From: Phocaeicola faecicola
GTDB lineage: Bacteria > Bacteroidota > Bacteroidia > Bacteroidales > Bacteroidaceae
Assembly (NCBI RefSeq): GCF_013618865.1
Contig: NZ_JABSOE010000024.1
Span: 1-61,033, forward strand
DNA: 61,033 nucleotides
Direction of reading: 5' to 3'
In this document: positions 47,594-57,000 of the stretch, piece by piece
How the letters are laid out: each line of letters opens with the position of its first letter
Numbering within the stretch: position 1 is the stretch's first letter
Made by a program: the position numbers and the translations under genes
Notes under the pieces: model-generated
What the model saw: the letters and a program-made list of their open reading frames with translations, nothing else
The model's database searches: none
Told to the model about the DNA's origin: nothing

Positions 47594-48850
47594 ATGGGAC
47601 TCATTATAAACCTGCTTATCTCAATGGCTTTTTCCGCTTTCTTCTCGGGAATGGAAATTGCCTTTGTTTCTTCAAATAAACTTCGTTTTGAAATGGGGAG
47701 AAACAACAGTCTGTCGACCCATATTCTGTCCATCTTTTACCGCAACCCCAACAACTTTATCTCTACCATGCTGGTGGGGAACAACATCGCACTGGTTATT
47801 TACGGTATATGGATGGCCCATCTCATCGAAGACTACCTGCTGGGAGGAATCTTTTCGAATGAAGCCGTACTGGTATTCATACAGACCATCCTGTCTACGG
47901 CCATCATCCTGGTGACGGGTGAGTTCCTTCCCAAAACCCTTTTCAAGATCAACCCTAACGCGACCTTGTATTTTTTCGCCATACCGACGTTCATCTGCTA
48001 TGTCGTGCTCTACCCTATCAGCAAATTCGCTTCCATGCTGTCGACCGGTCTGCTGTGGCTGACAGGCACACGCATCAACAAGGAAGTAACGGACAAGGCA
48101 TTTTCGAAAGTGGACCTGGATCATTTCATCCAGAGCAGCATCAACGAATCGGACAACCAGGAGGAAATCAATCCCGAAATCGAGATTTTCAAGAATGCAC
48201 TCGATTTCTCCAACATAAAAATCCGCGACTGTATGGTGCCGCGTACCGAGATCATTGCGGTGGAGCAGAATACGCCGCTCGAGACGCTGAAGGAGACTTT
48301 CATCGAAAACGGTATCAGCAAGATCATCGTGTACAAGGAAAACATCGACAACATCATCGGATACATACATTCTTCGGAAATGTTCCAGACTTCGGAAGAC
48401 TGGCAGCAGAACATCCGTACCCTGCCCATCGTTCCGGAAACCATGGGAGCCCACAAGCTGATGAAACGGCTCATGCAGCAGAAACGCTCACTGGCCGTGG
48501 TAGTCGACGAGTTCGGAGGTACCTCGGGAATCGTGTCGATGGAAGACCTGGTGGAGGAAATCTTCGGTGACATCGAAGACGAACACGACACCAACTCCAC
48601 CATCGCCAAGAAGATCAAAGAGAACGAATACATCTTCTCCGGACGACTGGAGATTGAAAAGGCCAACGAAGAATTTCATCTGGATATTCCGGAAAGCGAC
48701 GAATACCAGACCATCGGCGGACTGATCCTGCACAGCTATCAGAGCATTCCGAAGGCACACGAAACCATTACCGTACAGAAACTCCAGTTTACCATCATCA
48801 AGGTAACGGCTACGAAAATCGAACTCGTAAAAATGAAAATCAAAGAATAA
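47594..48850 (+). CDS. CNNM/CorC-family membrane protein with CBS pair
   Basis: A 418-residue protein. The N-terminal CNNM/DUF21 membrane domain (about residues 1-190) contains FSGMEIAFVSSNKLRFE. A CBS pair follows (RDCMVPRTEIIAVEQN and VDEFGGTSGIVSMEDLVEEIFG), then a CorC/HlyC C-terminal domain. Homologues transport or sense Mg2+ or Co2+; relatives in gliding Bacteroidota are called GldE. It lies 20 bases after lptC and shares the operon. Confidence 0.88.
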   Translation: MGLIINLLISMAFSAFFSGMEIAFVSSNKLRFEMGRNNSLSTHILSIFYRNPNNFISTMLVGNNIALVIYGIWMAHLIEDYLLGGIFSNEAVLVFIQTILSTAIILVTGEFLPKTLFKINPNATLYFFAIPTFICYVVLYPISKFASMLSTGLLWLTGTRINKEVTDKAFSKVDLDHFIQSSINESDNQEEINPEIEIFKNALDFSNIKIRDCMVPRTEIIAVEQNTPLETLKETFIENGISKIIVYKENIDNIIGYIHSSEMFQTSEDWQQNIRTLPIVPETMGAHKLMKRLMQQKRSLAVVVDEFGGTSGIVSMEDLVEEIFGDIEDEHDTNSTIAKKIKENEYIFSGRLEIEKANEEFHLDIPESDEYQTIGGLILHSYQSIPKAHETITVQKLQFTIIKVTATKIELVKMKIKE

Positions 48851-48977
48851 ACCGTGACAAAAATCTCCTTTTGGATAAGGAAACTATTTTTTTTATCAAA
48901 AAAGGAGCCTACTAAACACATTTTTTGTATCTTCGTGCGCTAAAGAAAAAAACAATAAACAAAATAATAAAATTTAA

Positions 48978-51113
48978 ATGGCAACTTTACAAACTATTAG
49001 AAGCAAAGGACCTCTTTTGGTCATTGTAATCGGTCTTGCCCTCTTCGCCTTCATTGCAGGCGATGCCTGGAGAATCCTCCAGCCGCACCAAGGCAGACAA
49101 GACGTGGGAGAAGTGAACGGACAAGCACTTTCTGCCCAGGATTATCAACAGATGGTGGACGAGTTCAGTGAGGTAATCAAACTGACTAACGGACTGAATT
49201 CACTGACAGAAGATCAGTTGACCAACATCAAGGATCAGGTATGGAATACTTATGTAACCAACCAGCTCATTGCCAGCGAGGCAGAAAAACTGGGTCTGAA
49301 GGTTACAGACAAGGAATTGCAGGCCATCATTGACGAAGGAACCAATCCGTTGCTGATGCAGACTCCGTTCCGCAATCCGCAGACCGGCAGATTCGACAAA
49401 GATATGCTGAAGAAGTTCCTGGTAGACTACGCTAACCTGAACACTACTCAGATGCCGGCTCAGTATGTAGAATACTACGAAAAGATGAACAATTTCTGGA
49501 ACTTCATCGAAAAGACACTGAAGCAGTCTGTATTGGCTGAGAAATACCAGAGCCTGATTGCCAAATCACTGATTTCAAATCCGGTTGCTGCAGAAGATGC
49601 CTTCAACGGCCGTACTGCACAGTCAGACTTGCTGCTGGCAGGTATTCCTTACGCTTCTATCAGCGACTCTACAGTGACTGTATCCAACGATGAGATTAAG
49701 AAACTGTACGAAGAAAGAAAAGAACTCTTCAAGCAGCCGGTTGAAACACGCGACATCAAATACATCGACGTTCGTGTCACTCCGTCGGAAGCCGACAGAA
49801 AGGCTGTTCAGGACGAAGTAACTGAATTCAGCAGCCAGCTTGCAGCTACTACTGACAACTATGCGACTTTCATCCGCTCTACAGGTTCTTCTGTAGCTTA
49901 TGCAGACATCCCTGTCAACAAGAGCGTATTGCCGTCGGATGTAGCCAGCCGTCTGGACTCTACTTCTGTAAACGATATCTACGGTCCTTACTACAACCAG
50001 GCCGATGATTCATACAACGTATTCAAGCTGATTGCCAAGACTACCGCTCCTGACTCTATCCAGTTGCGTCAGATTCAGGTAGCCGCCGACACTGAAGAAA
50101 AGACAGCTTCATTGGCTGACAGTATCTTCAATGCCATCAAGGGCGGTGCAGACTTCGCTGAACTGGCTAAGAAATACGGACAGACCGGAGAAGCTTCATG
50201 GGTGAACGCTCAGAGCTGGGAAGGTGCCAGCCTGGATGCTGAATACGTGAAGTTCATCAATGCCATCATCTCACAGCCGGTAAATGAACTGGCTAACCTG
50301 AAGATCGGACAGGCTAACGTCATCCTGCAGGTTATGAACAAGAAAGCCAACAAGGACAAATACAAAGTGGCTGTCGTAAAACGTCAGGTAGAATTCAGCA
50401 AGGAAACTTACAACAAGGCATACAACGATTTCAGTCAGTTCGTAGCACAGAACACTACTTTGGCCGACCTGGAAAAGAACGTAGAAGAAGCCGGTTATAC
50501 ACTGATGCCGCGTGCTAACTTCCGCAGCGACGAACACTACGTAGGTGGTGTGAAGTCTACTCGCGAAGCACTGAAATGGGTATTCGATGCAAAAGAAGGA
50601 CAGGTTTCTCCGCTCTTCGAATGCGGTGAGAACGACCACATGATGGTAGTGGCACTGCAGAGCATCAACAAAGCCGGATACACCAGCATCAACAAGGTGT
50701 CTGACATGCTGAAAGCTGAAATCATCCGCGACAAGAAGGCTGAACAGATCATGGCTCAGATGAACGGATTCACTAGCCTGGATCAGGTGAAAGGTCTGAA
50801 GGATGCAGTCAGCGACAGCGTAAAACACGTTACTTTCGCAGCTCCTGCCTACATCTCTGTAGCACGTGCCAGCGAACCGGCTATCAGCGCATACGCCAGC
50901 AAGACTGAAGTCAACAAGGTTTCAGCCCCGATCAAGGGTAATGCCGGTGTGTACATGATTCAGGTTTACAACAAGGAAAACAGTGCTGAGAAATTCGACG
51001 CAAAAACAGAAGAAGCTACTCTGTCTAACATGGCAGCACGTTATGCAGGACAGTGCATCTATGACTTGCGCGACAAGGCAAAAATCGTAGACCAGCGTTA
51101 TCTGTACTTCTAA
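48978..51113 (+). CDS. PpiD/SurA-type periplasmic peptidyl-prolyl isomerase
   Basis: A 711-residue protein with one N-terminal membrane anchor (about residues 10-30), a SurA_N-like helical chaperone region (about 40-230), one or two parvulin-like domains (around 340-450 and 500-600) and a C-terminal helical part. It probably folds outer-membrane and periplasmic proteins emerging from SecYEG. It lies 127 bases after the CNNM gene, and a TATCTTCG element at 48928-48935 could give it its own promoter. A strong terminator follows. Confidence 0.88.
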   Translation: MATLQTIRSKGPLLVIVIGLALFAFIAGDAWRILQPHQGRQDVGEVNGQALSAQDYQQMVDEFSEVIKLTNGLNSLTEDQLTNIKDQVWNTYVTNQLIASEAEKLGLKVTDKELQAIIDEGTNPLLMQTPFRNPQTGRFDKDMLKKFLVDYANLNTTQMPAQYVEYYEKMNNFWNFIEKTLKQSVLAEKYQSLIAKSLISNPVAAEDAFNGRTAQSDLLLAGIPYASISDSTVTVSNDEIKKLYEERKELFKQPVETRDIKYIDVRVTPSEADRKAVQDEVTEFSSQLAATTDNYATFIRSTGSSVAYADIPVNKSVLPSDVASRLDSTSVNDIYGPYYNQADDSYNVFKLIAKTTAPDSIQLRQIQVAADTEEKTASLADSIFNAIKGGADFAELAKKYGQTGEASWVNAQSWEGASLDAEYVKFINAIISQPVNELANLKIGQANVILQVMNKKANKDKYKVAVVKRQVEFSKETYNKAYNDFSQFVAQNTTLADLEKNVEEAGYTLMPRANFRSDEHYVGGVKSTREALKWVFDAKEGQVSPLFECGENDHMMVVALQSINKAGYTSINKVSDMLKAEIIRDKKAEQIMAQMNGFTSLDQVKGLKDAVSDSVKHVTFAAPAYISVARASEPAISAYASKTEVNKVSAPIKGNAGVYMIQVYNKENSAEKFDAKTEEATLSNMAARYAGQCIYDLRDKAKIVDQRYLYF

Positions 51114-51180
51114 TCAGGAGTCACGAAAACAGGTGAATAAAGAGGAGAGTGAATTGAAGCTTTCCTTCACAAGATAAGGG

Positions 51181-51226
51181 CTTGCCCGAGGATACGGACC
51201 ACGTATCTTCGGGCAAGTTTTTTTAT
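51181..51226 (+). terminator. Terminator of the ppiD-type gene
   Basis: CTTGCCCGAgGATAC and GTATCttCGGGCAAG form a stem followed by seven T. Confidence 0.85.
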
Positions 51227-51449
51227 GTACTTGCCGTATTCGGATTCGGAAAACTTATTGTAAGGATCAGGTCACCACCGGTATGGAGTCTCCGACCTCC
51301 GTATGCAGATCGGCCGACTTGCATGCGGAAGTCGGAAAACCCTCGTGCGGAGGTCCGGCAACTTCCGCACGAGGGTGATACTATCAGCGGACAGGAAAAG
51401 CCGTCCGCATAATCTAAAAATACGAAACAAAAAAAAGAGGGAAAAGGAA
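51227..51449. other. Gene-free spacer with three tandem hairpins
   Basis: No gene was seen. Three inverted repeats lie in series at 51292-51335, 51340-51375 and 51387-51408. The second is a perfect 12-bp stem (CCCTCGTGCGGA / TCCGCACGAGGG). The first and second share a TGCGGARGTC-like word, as if derived from one repeat. Confidence 0.5.
51292..51408. repeat. Array of three inverted repeats
   Basis: Stem 1 is CCGACcTCCGtATGC / GCATgCGGAaGTCGG with one mismatch and one G-T pair. Stem 2 is a perfect 12-bp stem. Stem 3 is GCGGAC / GTCCGC. No T tract follows any of them on the plus strand. They lie just beyond the stop of the minus-strand ATP-grasp gene. Confidence 0.55.
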
Positions 51450-52649
51450 TCAGCCTTCGGCCGTTTCCGGCGATGCCGGCGCAGATACCTGCACATAAAT
51501 CTGATAACGGGTCTCACGGGCTACCGGTGTCAGTGAAAGATAGCCCCCGGTCATTCTGTTGTCCCGTATACTGAGCGGACAGGATTCCAGGAAACGGTGA
51601 TGAGCCTCCAGTGCCTCACCATCCGCAAAGTAATGCTCCACCACAAACTTTCCCCGTACCAGCGGATCCATCCAGCGGTCGAAGAACAGCCGTGAAACCA
51701 CCCCCATGTTCATCCGGAGATTGATTTCCACGCAGGGATGCACCTGCCAGTTCTCCCCTATCCGGCAAATCATCATATCCACCCCCAGATACCCCCGGTA
51801 CGCCGTACCGAGCAGGGCAGACAGTTCGGCAAGCAAGGCCTCGCGGACGGTATCCAGCGTATGCGGAGACACCCATGCCGTCAGCGAACGGACAATTTCC
51901 GCATCCGGCAGCAGAAAGTTGCCCTTGTAATTACCGTGCTCGTCAGTATCAAACAAAGAATAGCCGGCAAAGTTCACGTGCCCTTTGCCATCCGCATAAA
52001 ACTCCATGGCAAAATCACAGGATTTCTGATAAAGCGGTTCGACCATGATTCCTCCCTGTGTACGGATAATCCGCTGCACCCATCCCTGAAGGGAAGCATT
52101 CCAGTCGGACGGACCTGCCTTCATCACTCCCCTTCCGCTTCCCGACCAGGGTGCCTTCAGCATGACTTGTCCCAGACGGTCCAGGTGAGAACAGACTTCC
52201 TCCGAAGAACGGCAGACCCACGACTCACCGCACACTCCCTCCAACGGTTTCAGACGGTACAGTACCTTGCGGCCCGTCTCCCTGCCCGAGAGTTCACGCA
52301 GCAGACGCATCTGCCCGTCGGTCAGCAGCCGATGCTCAGGAACACCTGCCGTACGAAGCGTGTGCAGCAGTGCCGGGTTCCATCCCCACAGCACATAAGG
52401 AGCATCCTCCCACTCTCCGGTCCAGCCCACCGGCAGACGGATTCCCCACTCCGCCAGACAGGCAGCATATTCCGCAGCTTCCGGAACCTCGCCTACCCGG
52501 ACCCGGCTCCCCGACGGTGCAAACCAGGCCGGAAGCATTTCCAGGTCGTGCTTCATACGCATAATTTCCGACGAAACCTTATAATAAGGTGTAAAATTGG
52601 CCAGCGCCATGTCGTTTTCCGGATTGAACAAATAAATTTCAGCAGTCAT
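51450..52649 (-). CDS. Orphan ATP-grasp-like protein
   Basis: About 399 residues from the ATG at 52649; the in-frame start at 52700 lies upstream of the TATCTTTG element and is unlikely. The N-domain begins IYLFNPENDMALAN. An ATP-grasp-like core has the lysine strand VMLKAPWSGSGRGV, and the metal ligands fit HPCVEINLRMNMG. Such enzymes ligate a carboxylate to an amine using ATP. No substrate or partner is evident; the neighbours are a hairpin array and an AAA ATPase on the other strand. No signal peptide. Confidence 0.65.
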   Translation of the reverse strand: MTAEIYLFNPENDMALANFTPYYKVSSEIMRMKHDLEMLPAWFAPSGSRVRVGEVPEAAEYAACLAEWGIRLPVGWTGEWEDAPYVLWGWNPALLHTLRTAGVPEHRLLTDGQMRLLRELSGRETGRKVLYRLKPLEGVCGESWVCRSSEEVCSHLDRLGQVMLKAPWSGSGRGVMKAGPSDWNASLQGWVQRIIRTQGGIMVEPLYQKSCDFAMEFYADGKGHVNFAGYSLFDTDEHGNYKGNFLLPDAEIVRSLTAWVSPHTLDTVREALLAELSALLGTAYRGYLGVDMMICRIGENWQVHPCVEINLRMNMGVVSRLFFDRWMDPLVRGKFVVEHYFADGEALEAHHRFLESCPLSIRDNRMTGGYLSLTPVARETRYQIYVQVSAPASPETAEG

Positions 52650-52671
52650 AATTCTCCTACATTTCCTCGTG

Positions 52672-52679
52672 CAAAGATA
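52672..52679 (-). promoter_or_regulatory. -7 element for the ATP-grasp gene
   Basis: TATCTTTG on the minus strand, 22 bases before the ATG at 52649. Confidence 0.55.
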
Positions 52680-52789
52680 CACAGATTTCAGGAAAAACAC
52701 TCACACAGAAGCAGTTTACACAAGGCGGAAGTCCCTCGGGAAACCGGAGAAAAAAACCGTACACACAACATAAAATTTGCCAACTCCAG

Positions 52790-52820
52790 TTTGCAATTTA
52801 AGGAAGTATTCGTATCTTTG
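52790..52820 (+). promoter_or_regulatory. Promoter of the AAA ATPase gene
   Basis: TTTG at 52790-52793, a 19-base spacer and TATCTTTG at 52813-52820 match the consensus exactly. The ATG at 52840 is 19 bases downstream of the -7 box; the in-frame ATG at 52777 lies before it. Confidence 0.75.
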
Positions 52821-52839
52821 CATCAAGAAACAGAGATTC

Positions 52840-54018
52840 ATGGAAGCATTTTACCGAACACATAACTACTTGGTTGAACACACCAATGCCCCTGTGCGCA
52901 GGGACCTGATGGACGAGATAGACTGGAGTGCCCGCCTGATAGGAATTAAGGGAACACGAGGCGTAGGCAAAACTACCTTTTTGCTGCAATATGCAAAGGA
53001 AAAGTATGGAACCGACCGCTCCTGTCTGTTTGTGAACATGAATAATTTCTATTTCTCACAATATAGTCTGGTGGATTTTGCGGGGGAGTTCGTCAAGCGC
53101 GGCGGAAAAGTGCTGCTCATTGACCAGGTATTCAAGTTGCCCGACTGGAGCCACGACCTGCGTACCTGCTACGAACGGTATCCGAACCTGAAAATTGTCT
53201 TCACCGGTTCGTCGGTAATGCGTCTGAAGGACGAAAACCCGGAACTGAACGGGATTGTGCATTCGTACAACCTGCGCGGATTCTCATTCCGCGAGTTCCT
53301 GAACCTGCAGACCGGCAATCATTTCTCGGCATACAGTCTGGAAGAAATCCTGAACAATCATGAGCACATTGCCAAGACCATATTGCCGCACATCAACCCG
53401 CTCAATTACTTTCAGGACTATATCCATCATGGTTTCTATCCGTTCTTCCTGGAAAAACGGAACTTTTCGGAAAACCTGCTGAAAACCATGAACATGATGA
53501 TTGAGGTAGATATTCTGCTGATAAAACAAATCGAGCTGAAATATCTTTCCAAAATCAAAAAATTATTATATTTGTTGGCAGTGGACGGTCCGGTGGCTCC
53601 GAACGTGAGTCAGCTGGCCGCAGAGATACAGACTTCCCGGGCAACGGTAATGAATTACATCAAATACCTGGCCGATGCACGACTGATCAACATGGTATAT
53701 CCGCAGGGAGAGGTATTCCCCAAGAAGCCGTCGAAGATCATGATGCACAACACCAACCTGATGTACAGCATCTACCCGGTGAAGGTGGAGGAACAGGACG
53801 TACTGGAAACGTTCTTCGTGAACACCATGTGGAAGGACCATAAGGTCAACAAAGGGGAAAAGGGAACTTCTTTCCTTGTCGACGGAAACATCCATTTCAG
53901 GATCTGCACGGAAGGGGCGAAGTTCAAGAGCAATCCGAATGTCTATTACGCCATGCACAAGACAGAGCTTGGACACGGCAACCAGATTCCGCTCTGGCTC
54001 TTCGGCTTCCTGTACTGA
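52840..54018 (+). CDS. AAA_14/DUF4143-type ATPase
   Basis: About 392 residues from the ATG at 52840. Walker A is GTRGVGKTTFL, Walker B fits KVLLIDQVFKLPDW, and sensor-like FTGSSVMRL follows. A C-terminal winged-helix-like segment (QTSRATVMNYIKYLADARLI) precedes a possible nuclease-like fold that I could not verify. These ATPases occur in many copies in Bacteroides genomes and have no settled function. It has its own strong promoter and precedes PFOR on the same strand by 64 bases. Confidence 0.8.
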   Translation: MEAFYRTHNYLVEHTNAPVRRDLMDEIDWSARLIGIKGTRGVGKTTFLLQYAKEKYGTDRSCLFVNMNNFYFSQYSLVDFAGEFVKRGGKVLLIDQVFKLPDWSHDLRTCYERYPNLKIVFTGSSVMRLKDENPELNGIVHSYNLRGFSFREFLNLQTGNHFSAYSLEEILNNHEHIAKTILPHINPLNYFQDYIHHGFYPFFLEKRNFSENLLKTMNMMIEVDILLIKQIELKYLSKIKKLLYLLAVDGPVAPNVSQLAAEIQTSRATVMNYIKYLADARLINMVYPQGEVFPKKPSKIMMHNTNLMYSIYPVKVEEQDVLETFFVNTMWKDHKVNKGEKGTSFLVDGNIHFRICTEGAKFKSNPNVYYAMHKTELGHGNQIPLWLFGFLY

Positions 54019-54055
54019 TTCCCGGTGTGCCTGATTGAAAGAATAAAATGACTTT

Positions 54056-54079
54056 ATTACCTAATAAAAAATTAGTAAT
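54056..54079 (+). promoter_or_regulatory. AT-rich dyad just before the PFOR start codon
   Basis: ATTAC-CTAAT and ATTAG-TAAT flank AAAAA and end four bases before the ATG at 54083. It could be a weak leader hairpin or a protein-binding site. Confidence 0.3.
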
Positions 54080-54082
54080 TGT

Positions 54083-57000
54083 ATGACTAAACAAAAAAAA
54101 TTCATCACTTGTGATGGTAACCAGGCTGCAGCACATATTTCATATATGTTCTCAGAAGTTGCAGCTATCTACCCTATCACCCCGTCATCTACAATGGCTG
54201 AATATGTAGACGAATGGGCAGCCGCAGGTCGTAAAAACATCTTCGGCGAAACTGTCTTGGTTCAGGAAATGCAATCTGAAGGTGGTGCTGCCGGTGCAGT
54301 ACACGGTTCTCTTCAGGCGGGTGCATTGACAACTACTTATACTGCCTCTCAGGGTCTTCTGCTGATGATCCCTAACATGTATAAAATTGCAGGTGAGTTC
54401 TTGCCATGTGTATTCCATGTATCAGCTCGTACGCTGGCTTCTCATGCACTGTGTATCTTCGGTGATCACCAGGATGTGATGTCTGCACGCCAGACTGGCT
54501 TTGCCATGTTGTGCGAAGGTTCTGTACAGGAAGTTATGGACCTGGCCGGTGTGGCTCACTTGTCAACAATTAAATCTCGCGTTCCGTTCATCAACTTCTT
54601 CGACGGTTTCCGTACTTCTCACGAAATCCAGAAGATTGAAATGCTGGAAAACGAAGACCTGGCTCCGCTGGTAGACCAGAAGGCTCTGGCTGAATTCCGT
54701 GAACGTGCATTGTCACCTAACAAACCGGTGGCTCGCGGTATGGCTGAAAACCCGGATCACTTCTTCCAGCACAGAGAATCTTGCAATCCGTTCTATGATG
54801 CAGTTCCTGCTATCGTAGAAGAATACATGAACGAAATCAACAAGATTACAGGACGTAACTACGGTCTGTTCAACTACTACGGTGCTGAAGACGCTGAACG
54901 CGTAATCATCGCTATGGGTTCTGTAACAGAAGCTGCCCGTGAAGCAATCGACCACCTGGTAGCTAACGGTGAAAAGGTAGGTCTGGTATCTGTACACTTG
55001 TACCGTCCGTTCTCTGCTAAGCACTTCCTGGCTGCTGTTCCTGCTACTGCTAAGCGTATTGCAGTACTCGACCGTACTAAGGAACCGGGTGCAACCGGCG
55101 AACCTTTGTTCCTCGATGTAAAAGAATGCTTCTACGGACAGGAAAATGCTCCGCTTATCGTAGGTGGACGTTACGGTCTGGGTTCTAAGGATACTACTCC
55201 GGCTCAGATTCTGGCTGTATTTGAAAACCTGGCATTGCCGATGCCGAAAGATCACTTCACTGTAGGTATCGTAGACGACGTAACCTTCACTTCTCTGCCT
55301 CAGAAAGAAGAAATCGCACTGGGCGGCGAAGGTATGTTCGAAGCTAAGTTCTACGGTCTGGGTGCTGACGGTACAGTAGGTGCCAACAAGAACTCAGTAA
55401 AAATCATCGGTGACAACACTAACAAGTATTGCCAGGCTTACTTCGCATACGACTCTAAGAAGTCAGGTGGTTTCACTTGTTCTCACCTGCGTTTCGGTGA
55501 TCATCCGATCCGCTCTACTTACCTGGTAAATACTCCGAACTTCGTAGCTTGCCACGTACAGGCTTACCTGCACATGTACGACGTAACTCGCGGTTTGCGT
55601 AAGAACGGTACTTTCTTGCTGAACACTATCTGGGAAGGTGAAGAACTGGCTAAGAACCTGCCGAACAAAGTGAAGAAGTATTTCGCTGAAAACAACATTA
55701 CTGTTTACTATATCAACGCAACTAAGATTGCTCAGGAAATCGGTCTGGGTAACCGTACCAATACTATCCTGCAGTCTGCATTCTTCCGTATCACAGGCGT
55801 AATTCCTGTTGATCTGGCTGTAGAACAGATGAAGAAGTTCATTGTGAAGTCTTACGGCAAGAAGGGTGAAGACGTAGTCAACAAGAACTACGCAGCTGTT
55901 GACCGTGGTGGTGAATACAAACAGCTGACTGTAGATCCGGCATGGGCTACTCTGGAAGTAGAAGCTGCTGCTGCCAACAACGATCCTGCATTCATCAACG
56001 AAGTAGTTCGTCCGATCAATGCTCAGGACGGTGACTTGCTGCCGGTTTCTGCATTCAAGGGCATCGAAGACGGTACTTGGCATCAGGGTACAGCTAAATA
56101 CGAAAAACGTGGTGTTGCTGCATTCGTTCCGGAATGGAATCCTGAAACTTGTATCCAGTGTAACAAGTGTGCTTACGTTTGTCCTCACGCTGCTATCCGT
56201 CCGTTCGTACTCGACGCTAACGAACAGGCTGGCGCTAACTTCACTACTCTGAAGGCTGTAGGTAAGCAGTTCGACGGCATGACATTCCGTGTACAGGTAG
56301 ACGTTCTCGACTGTCTGGGTTGCGGTAACTGTGCTGACGTATGTCCGGGCAACCCGAAGAAGGGTGGCAAGGCGCTGACTATGAAGCCGCTTGAAACTCA
56401 GTTGGGTGAAGCTGCTAACTGGACTTACTGCGCTGACAACGTGAAGTCAAAACAGCACCTGGTAGACATCAAGGCTAACGTGAAGAACTCTCAGTTCGCT
56501 ACTCCGTTGTTCGAGTTCTCTGGAGCTTGCTCTGGTTGTGGTGAAACTCCGTACGTAAAACTGATTTCTCAGTTGTTCGGTGACCGTGAAATGGTTGCTA
56601 ACGCTACCGGATGTTCTTCTATCTACTCTGGTTCAGTTCCTTCAACTCCTTATACTACTAACGAAAAGGGTCAGGGTCCGGCTTGGGCTAACTCATTGTT
56701 CGAAGACTTCTGCGAATTCGGTCTGGGTATGGAATTGGCTAACAAGAAACTGCGCAACCGTCTGGAAGAAGCTATGAAGGCTGCTATCGCTGCAGAAGGT
56801 ACTCCAGCAGAATACAAAGAAGCATTCCAGGAATGGATCGAAGGCCGCAACGATGCTGACAAGAGCAAGGCTGCTGCTGAAAAGATCATTCCGCTGGTAG
56901 AAGCTGCAAAAGACAAATGCTCTTACTGCGCTACTATCGCTGAATTCAAAGACTATCTGGTAAAACGCTCACAGTGGATTATCGGTGGTGACGGTGCTTC

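Noticed and set aside
37..51226. Shared AGGGCTTGCCCGA word in the first terminator and the ppiD terminator
   Set aside because: A 13-base match within two GC-rich terminator stems is weak evidence for a dispersed element; no flanking similarity was seen.
51292..51408. CRISPR array
   Set aside because: The repeats are inverted, differ in sequence and lack regular spacers, and no cas genes are near.
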